Translations under genes and position numbers: made by a program
Origin: Apostichopus japonicus
Taxonomy: Eukaryota > Echinodermata > Holothuroidea > Aspidochirotida > Stichopodidae
Assembly: GCF_037975245.1 (NCBI RefSeq)
Contig: NC_092562.1
Location: forward strand, 23,735,554 to 23,799,553
DNA: 64,000 bases
Reading direction: 5' to 3'
Shown: one piece after another, positions 10,901 through 22,900 of the stretch
Layout: the number at the start of each line of letters is the position of its first letter
Numbering within the stretch: the stretch's first letter is position 1
The notes under the pieces: model-generated
Told to the model about the DNA's origin: nothing
What the model saw: the letters and a program-made list of their open reading frames with translations, nothing else
Databases searched by the model: none

Positions 10901-13900
10901 TTTTCTGATTGCAACTGGTTGATAACTAAAGGGGTCATCAGCGGTACTGTGGTACTGCAAGCAGTACTGCGAGTGCTGCGGTACTGCAGGCGCTAACAAG
11001 GTCATCATACAGGCCACTGTCCTTGACTTCTTTAGCAGCATATACAGAGAAACCACTTTCCTGCACCACAGTGGCGTCAGCAGGGCAAAGGATCGGCCCC
11101 AACACTCTATTCGCAAAGATAACCAGGTTTCATGTACTTTCGCCTCGCTCTCAGGATTGTGGGGTTGGGGCTCTCTGGAGCCCTCCCAAGCCCAAGTACA
11201 GGGCACTTTGATCACCATCCTCTCAGACAACACGATGGTGGTGGCAAACTGTACAGTAGCTACATCAACAGACAGGGTGGCACCAGGGCAGAGAGATTGT
11301 GCCGTCTGGCATGGGAGACCCTCACCACAGCTGCAGAATCTGGCATGGCCCTATGGGTCTCCCATATAGCCAGAAAGGAGAGTGTGAGGGCCGATGCTCT
11401 GCCCAGGGGACAACTCGACCCCGACGAGTAAACCCTTCGCAAGGAATATGCGGTAGGTTTTTCCACATGTTCGGCATACCTCTGATAGACCTGTTTACGA
11501 CAAAGGGCAACAATGGGCTGCCCATCTTTTGTAACAGGCGGTCCCACCTGCAGCCTTCCACATAGCGCCAGGTCCCTGCCTGGAGACGGACCAGAGGTTT
11601 AAATTCTTCCCCCCTTTGGCATGATCAGCCAGATACTGAGGAAGATCCGCAGCTCCAGGGGTAAATTCATCCTAGTGGCTCCCTCCGGACCCCGGGTCCC
11701 AGGCCGCAGGTCCCACACGCAGGACGTCTGGTTTTCCAGACGGCTCCATGCTGGGCATTAGCCCAGACATTGACCAGCTCATCAAAGGCATGGCTAATCG
11801 CCGTCCAGGAGTCAGACAGTTAGCCCCCTCTGCGGGGCTCTCAGCAGTGCTGCATGCCCTGGCAGGGCTGCTGTACGAGTCAACGGGGAACGCTTCCCTG
11901 GCGGCTCTTACAAAGAAAACACTCTTCGTCATTGCGGTAGCGTCAGCGTGAAGAAGGAGTTACCTCCAAGCCCTAACAACCAAGCAGAACCACATCAGAT
12001 TCGAGGGCCATGGGGCGAGGACGGTTCCAGACCCGTCCCTTATTGCCAAGAACCGGGCCTTGACTTTCTTGCCCGGGACATTTTCTTTCCGGAAATCAAA
12101 ACCCTTTCATCAGTGGCTGAGGACAAGCGATGGTGCCCAATCAGGGCACTGAAGTGGTACTTAAACAGGACAGAGAAGTTGAGACAAACAACCTCCCTTT
12201 TCATCCTGCCACGACCACCTTAAACAGCAGCCTTCAAGGATACCCTATCCCGATGGCTAGTAGAGATGATCCGCCCGTTCACGATGGGGGATACCCGGCC
12301 AAGAGATCACGACATCAGTGGGGTCTTGGCTTACACAGCTCTCTTTGCCGGTATCCCGATACAGGACATCCCCAAGGCGGCAGCGTGGAAAACACCAACT
12401 ACGTTCATCGCCTGTTACTTATCTGACACTCTACACGCCAAGGCAGCATTTGGTAGCGCGGTGATGTGAGGTCCGGTGGGTACTTGGTCCCACCCCTCGG
12501 GCCTGCCACCATCGGGCAGTGCCACTCGGTGCTAAGGTTGTGAGAAGACAGGTAAGCGAGGAGCGAAGTAAATATTCCAAAACTTACTGGTTTGGATATT
12601 TACGAGTGACGAGCTTACCTGTCTCCATTCCCGCCTCCCTCCCCCGAGGGGGGTGGGACACAGCCGGACGGGGGAGCAGTCGTTCGACTAGGCTCACGAC
12701 TCCAGGCACAACACCAGATAGACAGAGCCAACAACTACTAAGATTCACCGGCCATGTCTATCGGTGAGGGTAACTTTGTACCCTGTGTTTTTCATATGCG
12801 TACTCACCTAAGTTGTCTTAGGGTTAGCAAGTGTTGGGTCTTTACAGGATGAGGCTCCTTGTTAGGAAAAGGGGTAGTTTCGCCTGCAGGGCTCAGGAGA
12901 GTGTTCCCCCCCCCCTTACCCGCTGCGCCGGGGAGGATTACACTCTCCCTGCTAGGAAGGCATCAGTGCCTTTTGTTAGGGGCTCACCTTTGAGGAGTTT
13001 AGTCGACGGGAGTCCTTGGGGGTGGCCAGAGGATTCTGGCCACCCCTATTTCGGTGACCGTGAGGCCGCTTTTAAGGAGTGGTCTCATGAGTAGTGAGGA
13101 GTGACCGAGGGGGGTCCGGTCATAGAGGGTGCACAGTGTTATTATTTTACCAGGACTTTATAGGCACAGTAGAATGAGGTGCTAAGGTTGTGAGGAGACA
13201 GGTAAGCTCGTCACTCGTAAATATCCAAACCAGTAAGTTTTGGAATACTTATTTTATTGAGTATAAAAGTGGTGGTATAATGTTTGATTTTCACCCAGCA
13301 ACAGTGATTCAGTTTTAACTAATTTATTCATTGCAGCTAGGTATTGATCCAAAAAGCAAATCCACTTGGTTTCACTAGCATTTTGGAAGATATAATCTGT
13401 GAAAAGTCTTGACAATGTTGCATGAAGATTATAGGAAGCAAGTTAACTAACGTTAGTTAATGAAACTTAGATGGAGTCTTTTTTTCTTACCTCATCCCAA
13501 TAATTGTATCTATGGAGTATGAAATTTGTATGTCATTGGAGCCTATTGTGGCTATTTCAGTTGCTATAGTAATGGATGATATGGTAACAGTTCATGTTTT
13601 GGAGTAGAAGTATTGAGGGTTGACCCATGATATGGTGACTGAGGTGTGACCTGAAGTCCATTATCAAAAGTCAAAATTGTTCAAAGTTGGCAATCTGTGT
13701 GTGTGTTTGTGACATCTGCTAGTTGCATCAAACAGCTGGACCCATTTCTTCAAGCTTGGTAGGCATGTGTCCCATGATGGGAACTTGTACATGTGTCTCT
13801 GAGATCAAATTGAGTCAAATTAAGAGAAAAGTGCACATTTTCTTTTATAATAGATCCAAGTGGGAACAAACGTTGAATGGACATGCAACCTTCACATGTA

Positions 13901-16900
13901 TATTTCAAGTTCTATCAAATATTTAAGTCAAAGGGTTGAAGGTCAAATGTGTAGATTTACTTCGTTCCCCGCTTACCTGTCTCCCCACAACCTAAGCACC
14001 GCATTCTACCGTGTCTAGTATGCCCTGGTAATCTTTTAACACTGTGCACCCTCAGTGACCGGTCAGTCCGGTCAGTGACCTCCTTCTTTTTCTACCACCC
14101 AAAGTGTCTCACATGTTTTTCGTATTGGGAAAAATTTTCTTCGAAATTCGCCCGGATACCTTGGATTTTTACTCTAGAATTTTCCTTATAGGAGTTCTAG
14201 CACTTCCAACAACCTTTTACAGCCTGATAAGTATCCTCTTCTTTAGGGAAGGGAGTTTTGGGGGCTGTTTTTTAGTGTGTACTCTCGCCCATGCGTTCGT
14301 TTTTTGTTAGCGTAACGGGGGTTTCTCAGGTAGTAGTTCCGCGAAACTACTTTGTTCGTTCGCCCTCTCCGCTTTGATACGCGGATAGGCATTTGTTTTC
14401 TTGTGTACATGTTTTTCAGCTATTTTAACCTCTCCTAAGATGTTTTGCTTGTTTCATGTACTTTCCTTATTTTTTTACGCTTTTTAGTGTGGTTTCACTC
14501 TTGTAGAGTAGCTTGTAAGCCGCGAACCCCTATCCCATACTAGGCGGAATAGGCGGTTCGATTACGTTGTTGTTGTTTCATGTTTGAACCTTCATATATT
14601 TGTATATATTTTCATGTTTCTCAATGTTTTTTCACTACTCGTGCGCTTCCTAATGTCGGGAGTTTCACTTGTAAGCCGCGAGCCGGGGAGACAGGTAAGC
14701 GGGTCACTCATAAATAATATAAACCAGTAAGTTTTATAATTTTTAATTCAAACTTATATCTAAACCCTTTCCTAAACAGCTACTCCAATTTTCTCCAAAC
14801 TTGGTAGGAAAGTACTTTACCCCATGACATTATCTTGTGTTTGGGACATCTTCAGAATGAAACAATGTCTTTCTGGTATATAATGCAAAGGGGAAGCACT
14901 GACTTACAACCTACACAGGTATAATAAGAATGTCAAGCACTACCAACATATGTGCTAGCCATGTTTACTGAGGCTGACGGTCAACAAAAGTGTTAAAGGT
15001 CAAATTAAGCAAAAGGCAACTTTTGCTATTTACTTCGCTCCTCGCTTACCTGTCTCCTCACAACCTTAGCACCTCATTCTACCGTGCCTATAAAGTCCTG
15101 GTAAATAAATAACACTGTGCGCCCTCTATGACCGGACCCCCCTTCCGGTCCCTCCTCCTTTGTCATTCTACCATTCCAAGTGCCTACACGCATATTTTTC
15201 TTGTGGATAGTTTCCTTGGAAATTTGTCTTGGTTTTCTTCGACGATCGCCGGAAGTTTTTTAGCTTCGGATCTTTAGAAGTTTGACAGTCCTTTCCTGAC
15301 CGATAAGTATCCTTTTTGTCAAAAGGGAGGGTTTTGGGGACTGTTTTCGTAGTGCGTTTCCTGTTTTCATAGCTTGTTTACTCCCTTCTTCCCCCCAATT
15401 AGTTTTCTCTTGTCCCCCTTTTGGGGATTCATATATTCACTCTTTTTGTATGTATTTCTCGCTCTCTCATTTTCGTTTCAGCTTGCATTTTCTTGTTAGG
15501 CCCTCCCATAGCGTTACCTTGTTTACCGTTGCTAGGTTACGCTACGCTCCACCTAAGCCTAATTCCCTCCCTAGTTCTCCCTTCTTACGTTAAGCTTCTA
15601 TTGTTGTTCATTTATCACTAAGAAGTAATCTTCCTTAATCCGGTTATTCAGCATGTCACGCAATCCATTGAAGTGCATCAACTGCTCTATGTTTCGTCCA
15701 GGCAGAGCCTGGGACGAACACGACCTTTGTCCGAAATGCAGATCCTGCACTCGACGAGACCCCTGCCTGGTGTGTATTAAGTTTACACCAGCTCAGTGGC
15801 AGGACATCGACCTGTGGCTTGATGGCTTACATAGCAAGCTCCAGGGAAGGCTGGACTCGATCCCGAGCGCAATCGGGGCGCCGGAGGTTCCAGGAATAAC
15901 GGGAGATAGAGAGGAGGAGGGATTAGTAGAGAGAGAGGTGGAGGAGAGTGGCCAGGAGAGGGCCGAAGGAGAGAAAGAGGTAGAGAGAGAGGAAAGAGAA
16001 AGAGAAAGAATTCCCCTAACGGCCCCGGCTACGTCCGGATCAGTTACGGCCAGAGGGAAGGGCAGGAGCAAAGGCAAGGCTCCTGCCAAGAAAAGACCTC
16101 CGAAGCAGAGGCACAGCTCGGCCGGGCTGGAGACTCCGTCTCAGTCCGGGCCGCAGCTACACAAACCCACAGAGCGCGGCCCTCCGGCCGTGGGAGGCTC
16201 AGGTCCAAAAGAGAGAGTAACCGAGGGGACGCGGAGACGGAGCCGGTCTCGCTCCAGGGAGCCGGACAGGGAGCCGGAGAGGCGGGTTCCGACGGAGATC
16301 CCGGCCCGAGAAAGTAGGGAGAGAGAGTCCTCCCGCCGACCCAGAAGGGAGAGATCGGGGTCGCATACAAGATCCCCAAGACGGAGAGAGAGGAAGAGAT
16401 ACTCCCCAATCTCCGACGAGTCCTCGGACTCTTCCGACGATGGATACAGAAGATCCAAGAGGAGGCTCCGGTCCCCGAGACGGCGCCAGGAAGAGGAGCC
16501 AGCTTGGCTATCTAAACTCACCGGCCTGCTACGGCCCCTGCTGGAGCAAAGGACGTCCACGGTAGCCGACGTGGCACCGGGCCCTACCAGCCCCGTACCG
16601 ACCATGACCCCGCCACCGGCCCCGGACCCGGACGCTCTGGATTGCAGAGCGTCGGTGAATCTTTCCGGCTTGGAGGACGAAGGGGAGCCCATAGATCCAG
16701 ATCCTCTCGACTACGATCCTATGGAGGACAGCTTTGGCCACAATTACGAACCGGAGGAGGCGCCCGTGACAGGAGGAGTCCTCCCACAGGAGCTAATAAC
16801 ACGGGCGGCAGACATATTCAGACGACACCTGGGGTTCGAGGAACCCGAGACGCAACTGCAGAAGGCGGGCCGGGTATCAAAATTGACGGCGACCGGCGAA

Positions 16901-19900
16901 GCGTCATATAAGCCCAAAACTACCGTACCAGTAGATGCAACCTGTTATGACAGATTTGAGGCCATTGCCAACAAGACCAAGTGGACGGCCTTCCCGGCCA
17001 GGGCAGATAGAGCGGTCAGGGTACCTGACGAGGCCTGGAGGGACCTATTTAGATCTCCAACCATCCCCCAGGAGGCCAAGGAGAGGTTAAAAGCCGAACA
17101 AGGGGCCTCATCCACACACGTGTTCAAGACCCCGGACCAGAGGAAGCTAGAAGAGCTCTTGGTAGAGGTGGACATGGCAGCCCGTTCGGGCATGAAGTTC
17201 GCATCGGTACTAATGCTATCAGCCGAAGTCCTCATGCGACACCACCAACAACTCCCTGAGGACAGCAGCCAAGTATCCAGGGACGAAGCGGGCCAGCTCC
17301 TCCTGCTGCTGGGCCCCCTCGTCAGGCTCGCGTACGATCAATTTGCAAGGATCGCTACCAGGTCCGTAAAGGCCCGTAGACAAAACATCGTCTCCGCCAT
17401 CCATTGGCCTTCGACGGAGGCTAAGGACAGAATGTTGGAACTACCTATCCTCGGGGAAGACCTTTTTGTGGGCTGCTTCCAAAAGAAACTGCAGGAAGAG
17501 GTGGCCCGAAGGGAGACTCTGGCCAAATCAGAATTCCGACCCCCACCTACCCAGAGAACCAGACCCTTCCGCCCCAGGGAGAGCAGAGCACCTAGGGGAA
17601 CGAGAGCAGCACCCGCCAAATCTATGAGCAAAGGAGTATCAGAGGCAGAAGCCGGGGGGCAGCCTTCCGTCCGACCCGCCCCTGGGCCCCCAGAGGAGGC
17701 AGAGGCTCGACGTCGACCAGACGGGACAGCGACCGCTCCTTTCCTCGACCAGCGTTCGCCGCCCGGCCCTAGGGGTGCCCACCTCACCGCGGCCATTCCG
17801 CCGGTGGGGGGAGACTAACAAACTTCTCCCAGCAATGGGAATTTATTGGCGGAGACAAGTGGGTGTTGGACACAGTCAGACACGGGTACAAAATAGAATT
17901 CTCCTCCAGCCCACCTTTCGGGGGCGGAGGAAGGCAGACACTCACACCCACGGACCCCGTCAAACGCTTAGCCCTAGAAGGGGAAATTCTGGCCCTGCTG
18001 GCCAAGCAGGCAATTACAAGAGTTCTGGAAGAGACGGGACCGCTCTTCCGGTCCTCCTTCTTTCTGACCAAAAAACGGGACGGCTCCTGGCGTCCCATTC
18101 TAAACCTAAAACCCCTGAACACAAAACACATCAGACCAAAACACTTCCGTATGGAGACCTTAAACTTAATATTACCCCTACTCAGAAGGGCATGTGGGCG
18201 GCGACCGTAGACTTACGGGACGCTTACCTGCACATCTTAATACACATAGAACACCGACGATTCCTAGCGTTCCGGTACGCAGAACAAGACTACCAGTTCC
18301 GGGCGCTCCCATTCGGCATAGCCACGGCTCCCAGAACCTTCACGAGAGTCGCGGGAGCAGTAGTCGCCTACCTCAGAAAAAGAGGAGTCACCCTCTAAGT
18401 ATATCTAGACGACTGGTTGATAGTAGGGAACAGCCTATCAGAAGCAACCAACAACGTCCACAAAACGCTCCAGACCCTTCAAGAACTGGGCTGGATCGTG
18501 AACCAGAAGAAATCACGGCTATCGCCTTCCCAGACGATCCAGTTCCTCGGGGCCATACTGGACTTCACCACCGGGGTAGCCCGACCCTCAGAAGAAAGAG
18601 TCGCGGCAGTCAAGGCGACCACACAACAGATCTTGGCACACCGGGGGTCACCAACGGGGACATGGCTCCGGGCCCTGGGACTCATGGCCAGCCTCGTCGA
18701 TATAGTGAGACTGTGCAGGCTACACATGCGACCCCTGCAACTGCACCTCCTGAGGTCCGCAGACCCTACAGACCCAGACAAAACAACGCTCATCTACAGG
18801 TCAGAGGAGGTCACCCAACATTTTCGATGGTGGCTCGACCCAAACAACTGGAGTTCAGGGGTACCCTTTGCGATACAGCTACCAATGACATCGATAACGA
18901 CGGACGCGTCACTGTCCGGATGGGGAGCTCATTGGAGCAATCGCACAGCATGGGGGACGTGGTCCCAAACAGAAAGATCTCTCCACATCAACATCCTAGA
19001 GATGATGGCGGTCAAAAGAGCCCTGGAAGTTTTCAACGACCATGTACAGGGAACGATAACCACAATCTTCACCGACAACACGACAGTGGTGGCCTACATC
19101 AATCGGCAGGGGGGCACCCGCTCAGAGAGACTGTGCCGACTCGCGATCCTACGGGCTTCCCACATCGCGGGCAAGCTCAACGTGATGGCGGACGCCTTAT
19201 CCAGGGGGCACATAGACCCCAACGAATGGTCTCTGGAACAGGAGACTTGCGACAGAATCTTTTCGATCTTCGGCAGGCCCACGATAGACCTGTTCGCAAC
19301 ACACAAGAACAACAAACTCCAGACCTTCTGTTCCAGACGATTCCACCCCCTGGCCTACCACACGGACGCAATGTCCCTCTCTTGGGACCACATGGATGCG
19401 TATATCTTCCCGCCGCTGTGTATGATCGGACAAGTCCTCAGGAAAATTCGGAAACTCCAAGGGCAGGTTCACACTAATAGCCCCGTTCTGGCCTCGCAGA
19501 CCCTGGTTCGCCGAGATCCCTCAGCTCCTCATGGACGTCCCAGTGAGTCTACCGGACAAGCACCACCTACTGTCCCAGAGACAGGGAACTCTCTCCCACC
19601 CAGACATCAAGGGGTTACAATTAGTTGCCTGGAGGCTGTCCGGTCTTCCCTACGACAGAGAGGCTTTTCAGAAGCAGCTGCCGCGATGGCAGCCGACGCT
19701 AGAAGGGGAACGACCGCAGCGACTTACGATTCCCGTCTGCGGAAGTTCGACCAATGGTGCCGACCGAGACAGATACTGCTGCCTGCTGCCTCTGTGACAC
19801 AGATAGCCGAGTTCCTCCTCTCACTCTTTGGAGTAGGTAAACAAGTCTCCACTATCAGGAATTACAGGTCAGCCATTGCTGCCATCCACCAGGGCTTCCC

Positions 19901-22900
19901 AGATGGCTCCACACTGAGCAATAACCTGTACATTGCACAACTCATCAAAGGCATGGCGAATCGTCGCCCACAGATCAGACGGCTGGCCCCCTCCTGGGGA
20001 GTCTCAGCAGTGTTACATGCCCTGGCAGGACCACCATACGAACCAATGGCTAACGCCTCCCTGGCTGCCCTCACAAAAAAGACACTCTTCCTCGTCGCAG
20101 CTGCGTCAGCAAGAAGGAGGAGTTGCCTCCACGCCCTATCCACAAAGCAGAATCACATCAGATTTGAGGGCCACGGGGTGAGGATGGTTCCAGACCCGTC
20201 ATTTATTGCAAAGAACCAGACCTTGACCTTCTTGCCAGGAGACATTTTCATCCCGGAAATTAAGACCATGTCATCAGTAGCCGAGGACAAACGATGGTGT
20301 CCAGTCAGGGCACTGAAGTGGTACCTGAGCAAGACAGAGAAGTTAAGACAATCAACTTCTCTCTTCATCATACCACGACCACCCTATGCAGCGGCCTCCA
20401 AAGACACTCTATCCAGGTGGCTAGTAGAGATCATACGCCCGTTCACATCGGGAACCTCCCGACCAAGGGCTCACGACGTCAGAGGGGTCGCGGCCTCTAC
20501 AGCCCTATTCGCCGGCATCCCGATAGAGGACATACTCAAAGCAGCAGCGTGGAGAACTCCAACTACGTTCGTCGCCTGCTACTTGACCGACACTTTACAC
20601 GCCGAAGCAGCATTTGGTAGCGCGGTGATGCGAGGTCCGGTGGGTAACAGGTCCCACCCCTCGGGCCTCCCACCATCGGGCAGTGCCACTCGGTGCTAAG
20701 GTTGTGAGGAGACAGGTAAGCGAGGAGCGAAGTAAATATTCCAAAACTTACTGGTTTGGATATTTACGAGTGACGAGCTTACCTGTCTCCATTCCCGCCT
20801 CCCTCCCCCGAGAGGGTGGTGGGACACAGCCGGACGGAGGAGCGGTCGCTCGACTTGACTCACGACTCCGAGCTTCACACCAGATAGACAGATCCACCAG
20901 AGAGCCATCGACTATGTCTATCGGTGAGTGTACCTATGTGTTTTCGTATGCGTTTGCGTACATAGTCTTCCACTTACGTTCTCACCTAGGTTGGTCTAAG
21001 GGTAACAAGTGGCGGACCGTAAATCTTTAGGCTCCTTGTTAGTTTAAGGGGTAGTTCCGCCTGCAGGGTTCAGGAGAGTGTCCCCCCTTCCCGCTGCGCC
21101 GGGGAGGGTTACACTCCCCCCTGCTAGGAAGGCGTCAGTGAATTTTTTGTTAGGGGTTCACTTTGGGAAGTTAACTCGACAGGAATCGTTGGGGGTGGCC
21201 AGACCTTGCCACCCCCACTCCCGTGTCCGTGAGGCCACTCTTTAGGAATGGTCTCATGAGAAAGGAGGAGGGACCGGAAGGGGGGTCCGGTCATAGAGGG
21301 CGCACAGTGTTATTTATTTACCAGGACTTTATAGGCACGGTAGAATGAGGTGCTAAGGTTGTGAGGAGACAGGTAAGCTCGTCACTCGTAAATATCCAAA
21401 CCAGTAAGTTTTGGAATTTCACAGGTTTCCATGGCAACCGAGGTCAAAGAACTTTGTATAATGTTAGTAGTACCCATATGTAAAACTTTCCTCAACAACT
21501 CAACCGATAACCTTCAAAGTTGGTACAAAGATTACCCCATGAGAGACTTACAGTATTCTTCTGCATGAAAGTTCAGAGGTCAAAAGTTGAATGATCCAAA
21601 AAGCAGCTTTTTTATATAAGTACAAGGGAGACAGTTTGAATACAAGGCAAACCTCAAAAGTTAAGTATTATCAAACTATATACCTTACTGTAGCATGGTG
21701 GGCTCATAATTTACGCACTGAAAGATTTGATCAACGCTGTCTATCAAGGAAAGATCAAAATCACTCAACTGTTATGTATTTTTCATATGTGTGGTTCCTC
21801 AGAAATGTAATGATCTCTTGATCAATGATAGTTATTGTTCTGTGCATATGCAACGTACAATTGAGCAGAAATTGACCACAAAATGTCTACGTGTCAAGTT
21901 TTTTCATACCCCAAAATTTTTTGTTCTACCTTTGTTTTGTTTGTGGAAATATCATGTCAATGTCATCAACATTGGTTGAAGTCTCATAATTTGTATAAAC
22001 TGATGCCTGCATTACAGCTTAGTTGCGCTGTAATGTATATTTAGCTAACCCTGAGGCAACAATTAACATAAATCTTTTTCTTTCATACCCCTAAATTGAC
22101 ACATTCCTCAATAAGCTAACTGTAACCTTTGTGTAAGAAAACATCAGTTGACTCCGAATGCTGTTTGCTATGCTCTGAGCCCCTAAGCTCAGACAGGTCA
22201 GGTCTCAGAGATTAGTGGTATCTTGCTGTGGTAATATTGGTTATTTTTAGGGAGTAAGATTTCCAACTCCCACAAATATGTGCAAAATTGGGGAAGGGGT
22301 ATTAAAAGCTTAAAAAACCACAAATTGATCAGCACATAGCTGAAATGGATTCAAATTAATGAAATATGCAACTCTGCTTCGCTGCAACTTAGTTTAGGTT
22401 GCCTGCTGTATCGTTGCCAGTAAGGTGCATCAATTATGAAGGTGCGTCAATTATTAAGTCTCTTCTATACAATGGCAACAGCTTGAGGTTAATGCACAAG
22501 GAATATAAATGAGTTTATGAATGTTAAAATTTTAAACCTGATTTATTGTAAACACAACTTATTCATTAACGGGTATTCACAATGAGATATGCACTTCGCT
22601 GGAGATGTTTCTAAATTTTACGTATATCATACAATAATAGCTCTTCAACAATATTTTGCCTGCTGTGTGTATGCAGTTACTGAGGAATGTAGTTTGATTC
22701 CTACTGTAAAGTTCTCATCTAATCTCAAATCGTACTACTTTAGTCCACTATGGGCATTATGCTTATAATGGAGCTGTGCTCAGTGTTTACCAAACTAGTG
22801 ACCTGCTGTACATACTGATCATTCTTCATTCCGTCCATGACCCAAATATTCAGGGAAGCTGTAGAGCATGTCATTCAGTAGACTGACTGTTTAAGCAAAG

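Larger units (their letters stand above)
9131..11000. other. Foreign block replacing the reverse transcriptase part of DIRS copy 1
   Basis: This stretch has no counterpart in DIRS copy 2. It is AT-rich and holds the three NFI-like palindromes (9391-9481), two tRNA-derived SINE-like units (about 10225-10480 and 10567-10818) and otherwise no recognisable coding sequence. It probably records one or more insertions and a deletion. Confidence 0.6.
6928..13246 (+). mobile_element. Decayed DIRS-type retroelement, copy 1
   Basis: The left end (about 6928, atttacttcgctcctcgctt) and right end (about 13115-13246) carry the same inverted terminal repeats as copy 2 at 15028-21417. Inside, in order: leader (7010-7600), broken gag (7603-9130), unrelated DNA with SINE-like inserts (about 9131-11000), RNase H remnant, recombinase remnant, internal complementary region (12529-12626) and 3' leader. 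Most of the reverse transcriptase is gone. The GC-rich gag block contrasts sharply with the AT-rich host intron. The element cannot be autonomous. Confidence 0.88.
15028..21417 (+). mobile_element. DIRS-type tyrosine-recombinase retrotransposon, copy 2 (nearly complete)
   Basis: About 6.4 kb. Inverted terminal repeats match perfectly over about 118 bp (left from 15043, right to about 21384), and the right one extends further outward. Order: leader, ORF1 (gag-like), pol (RT, RNase H, methyltransferase-like region, tyrosine recombinase), internal complementary region, 3' leader. DIRS elements use a tyrosine recombinase instead of an integrase, insert without target duplication and lack LTRs; no duplication is seen here. 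Perfect terminal repeats suggest a recent insertion, yet pol has several disabling changes, so this copy is not autonomous. Confidence 0.95.

Noticed and set aside
18194-19477. 427-codon plus-strand frame over the DIRS pol
   Set aside because: Alternative frame of the RT/RNase H region. It contains no domain, while the overlapping frames carry the YLDD-adjacent, RNase H and recombinase motifs.
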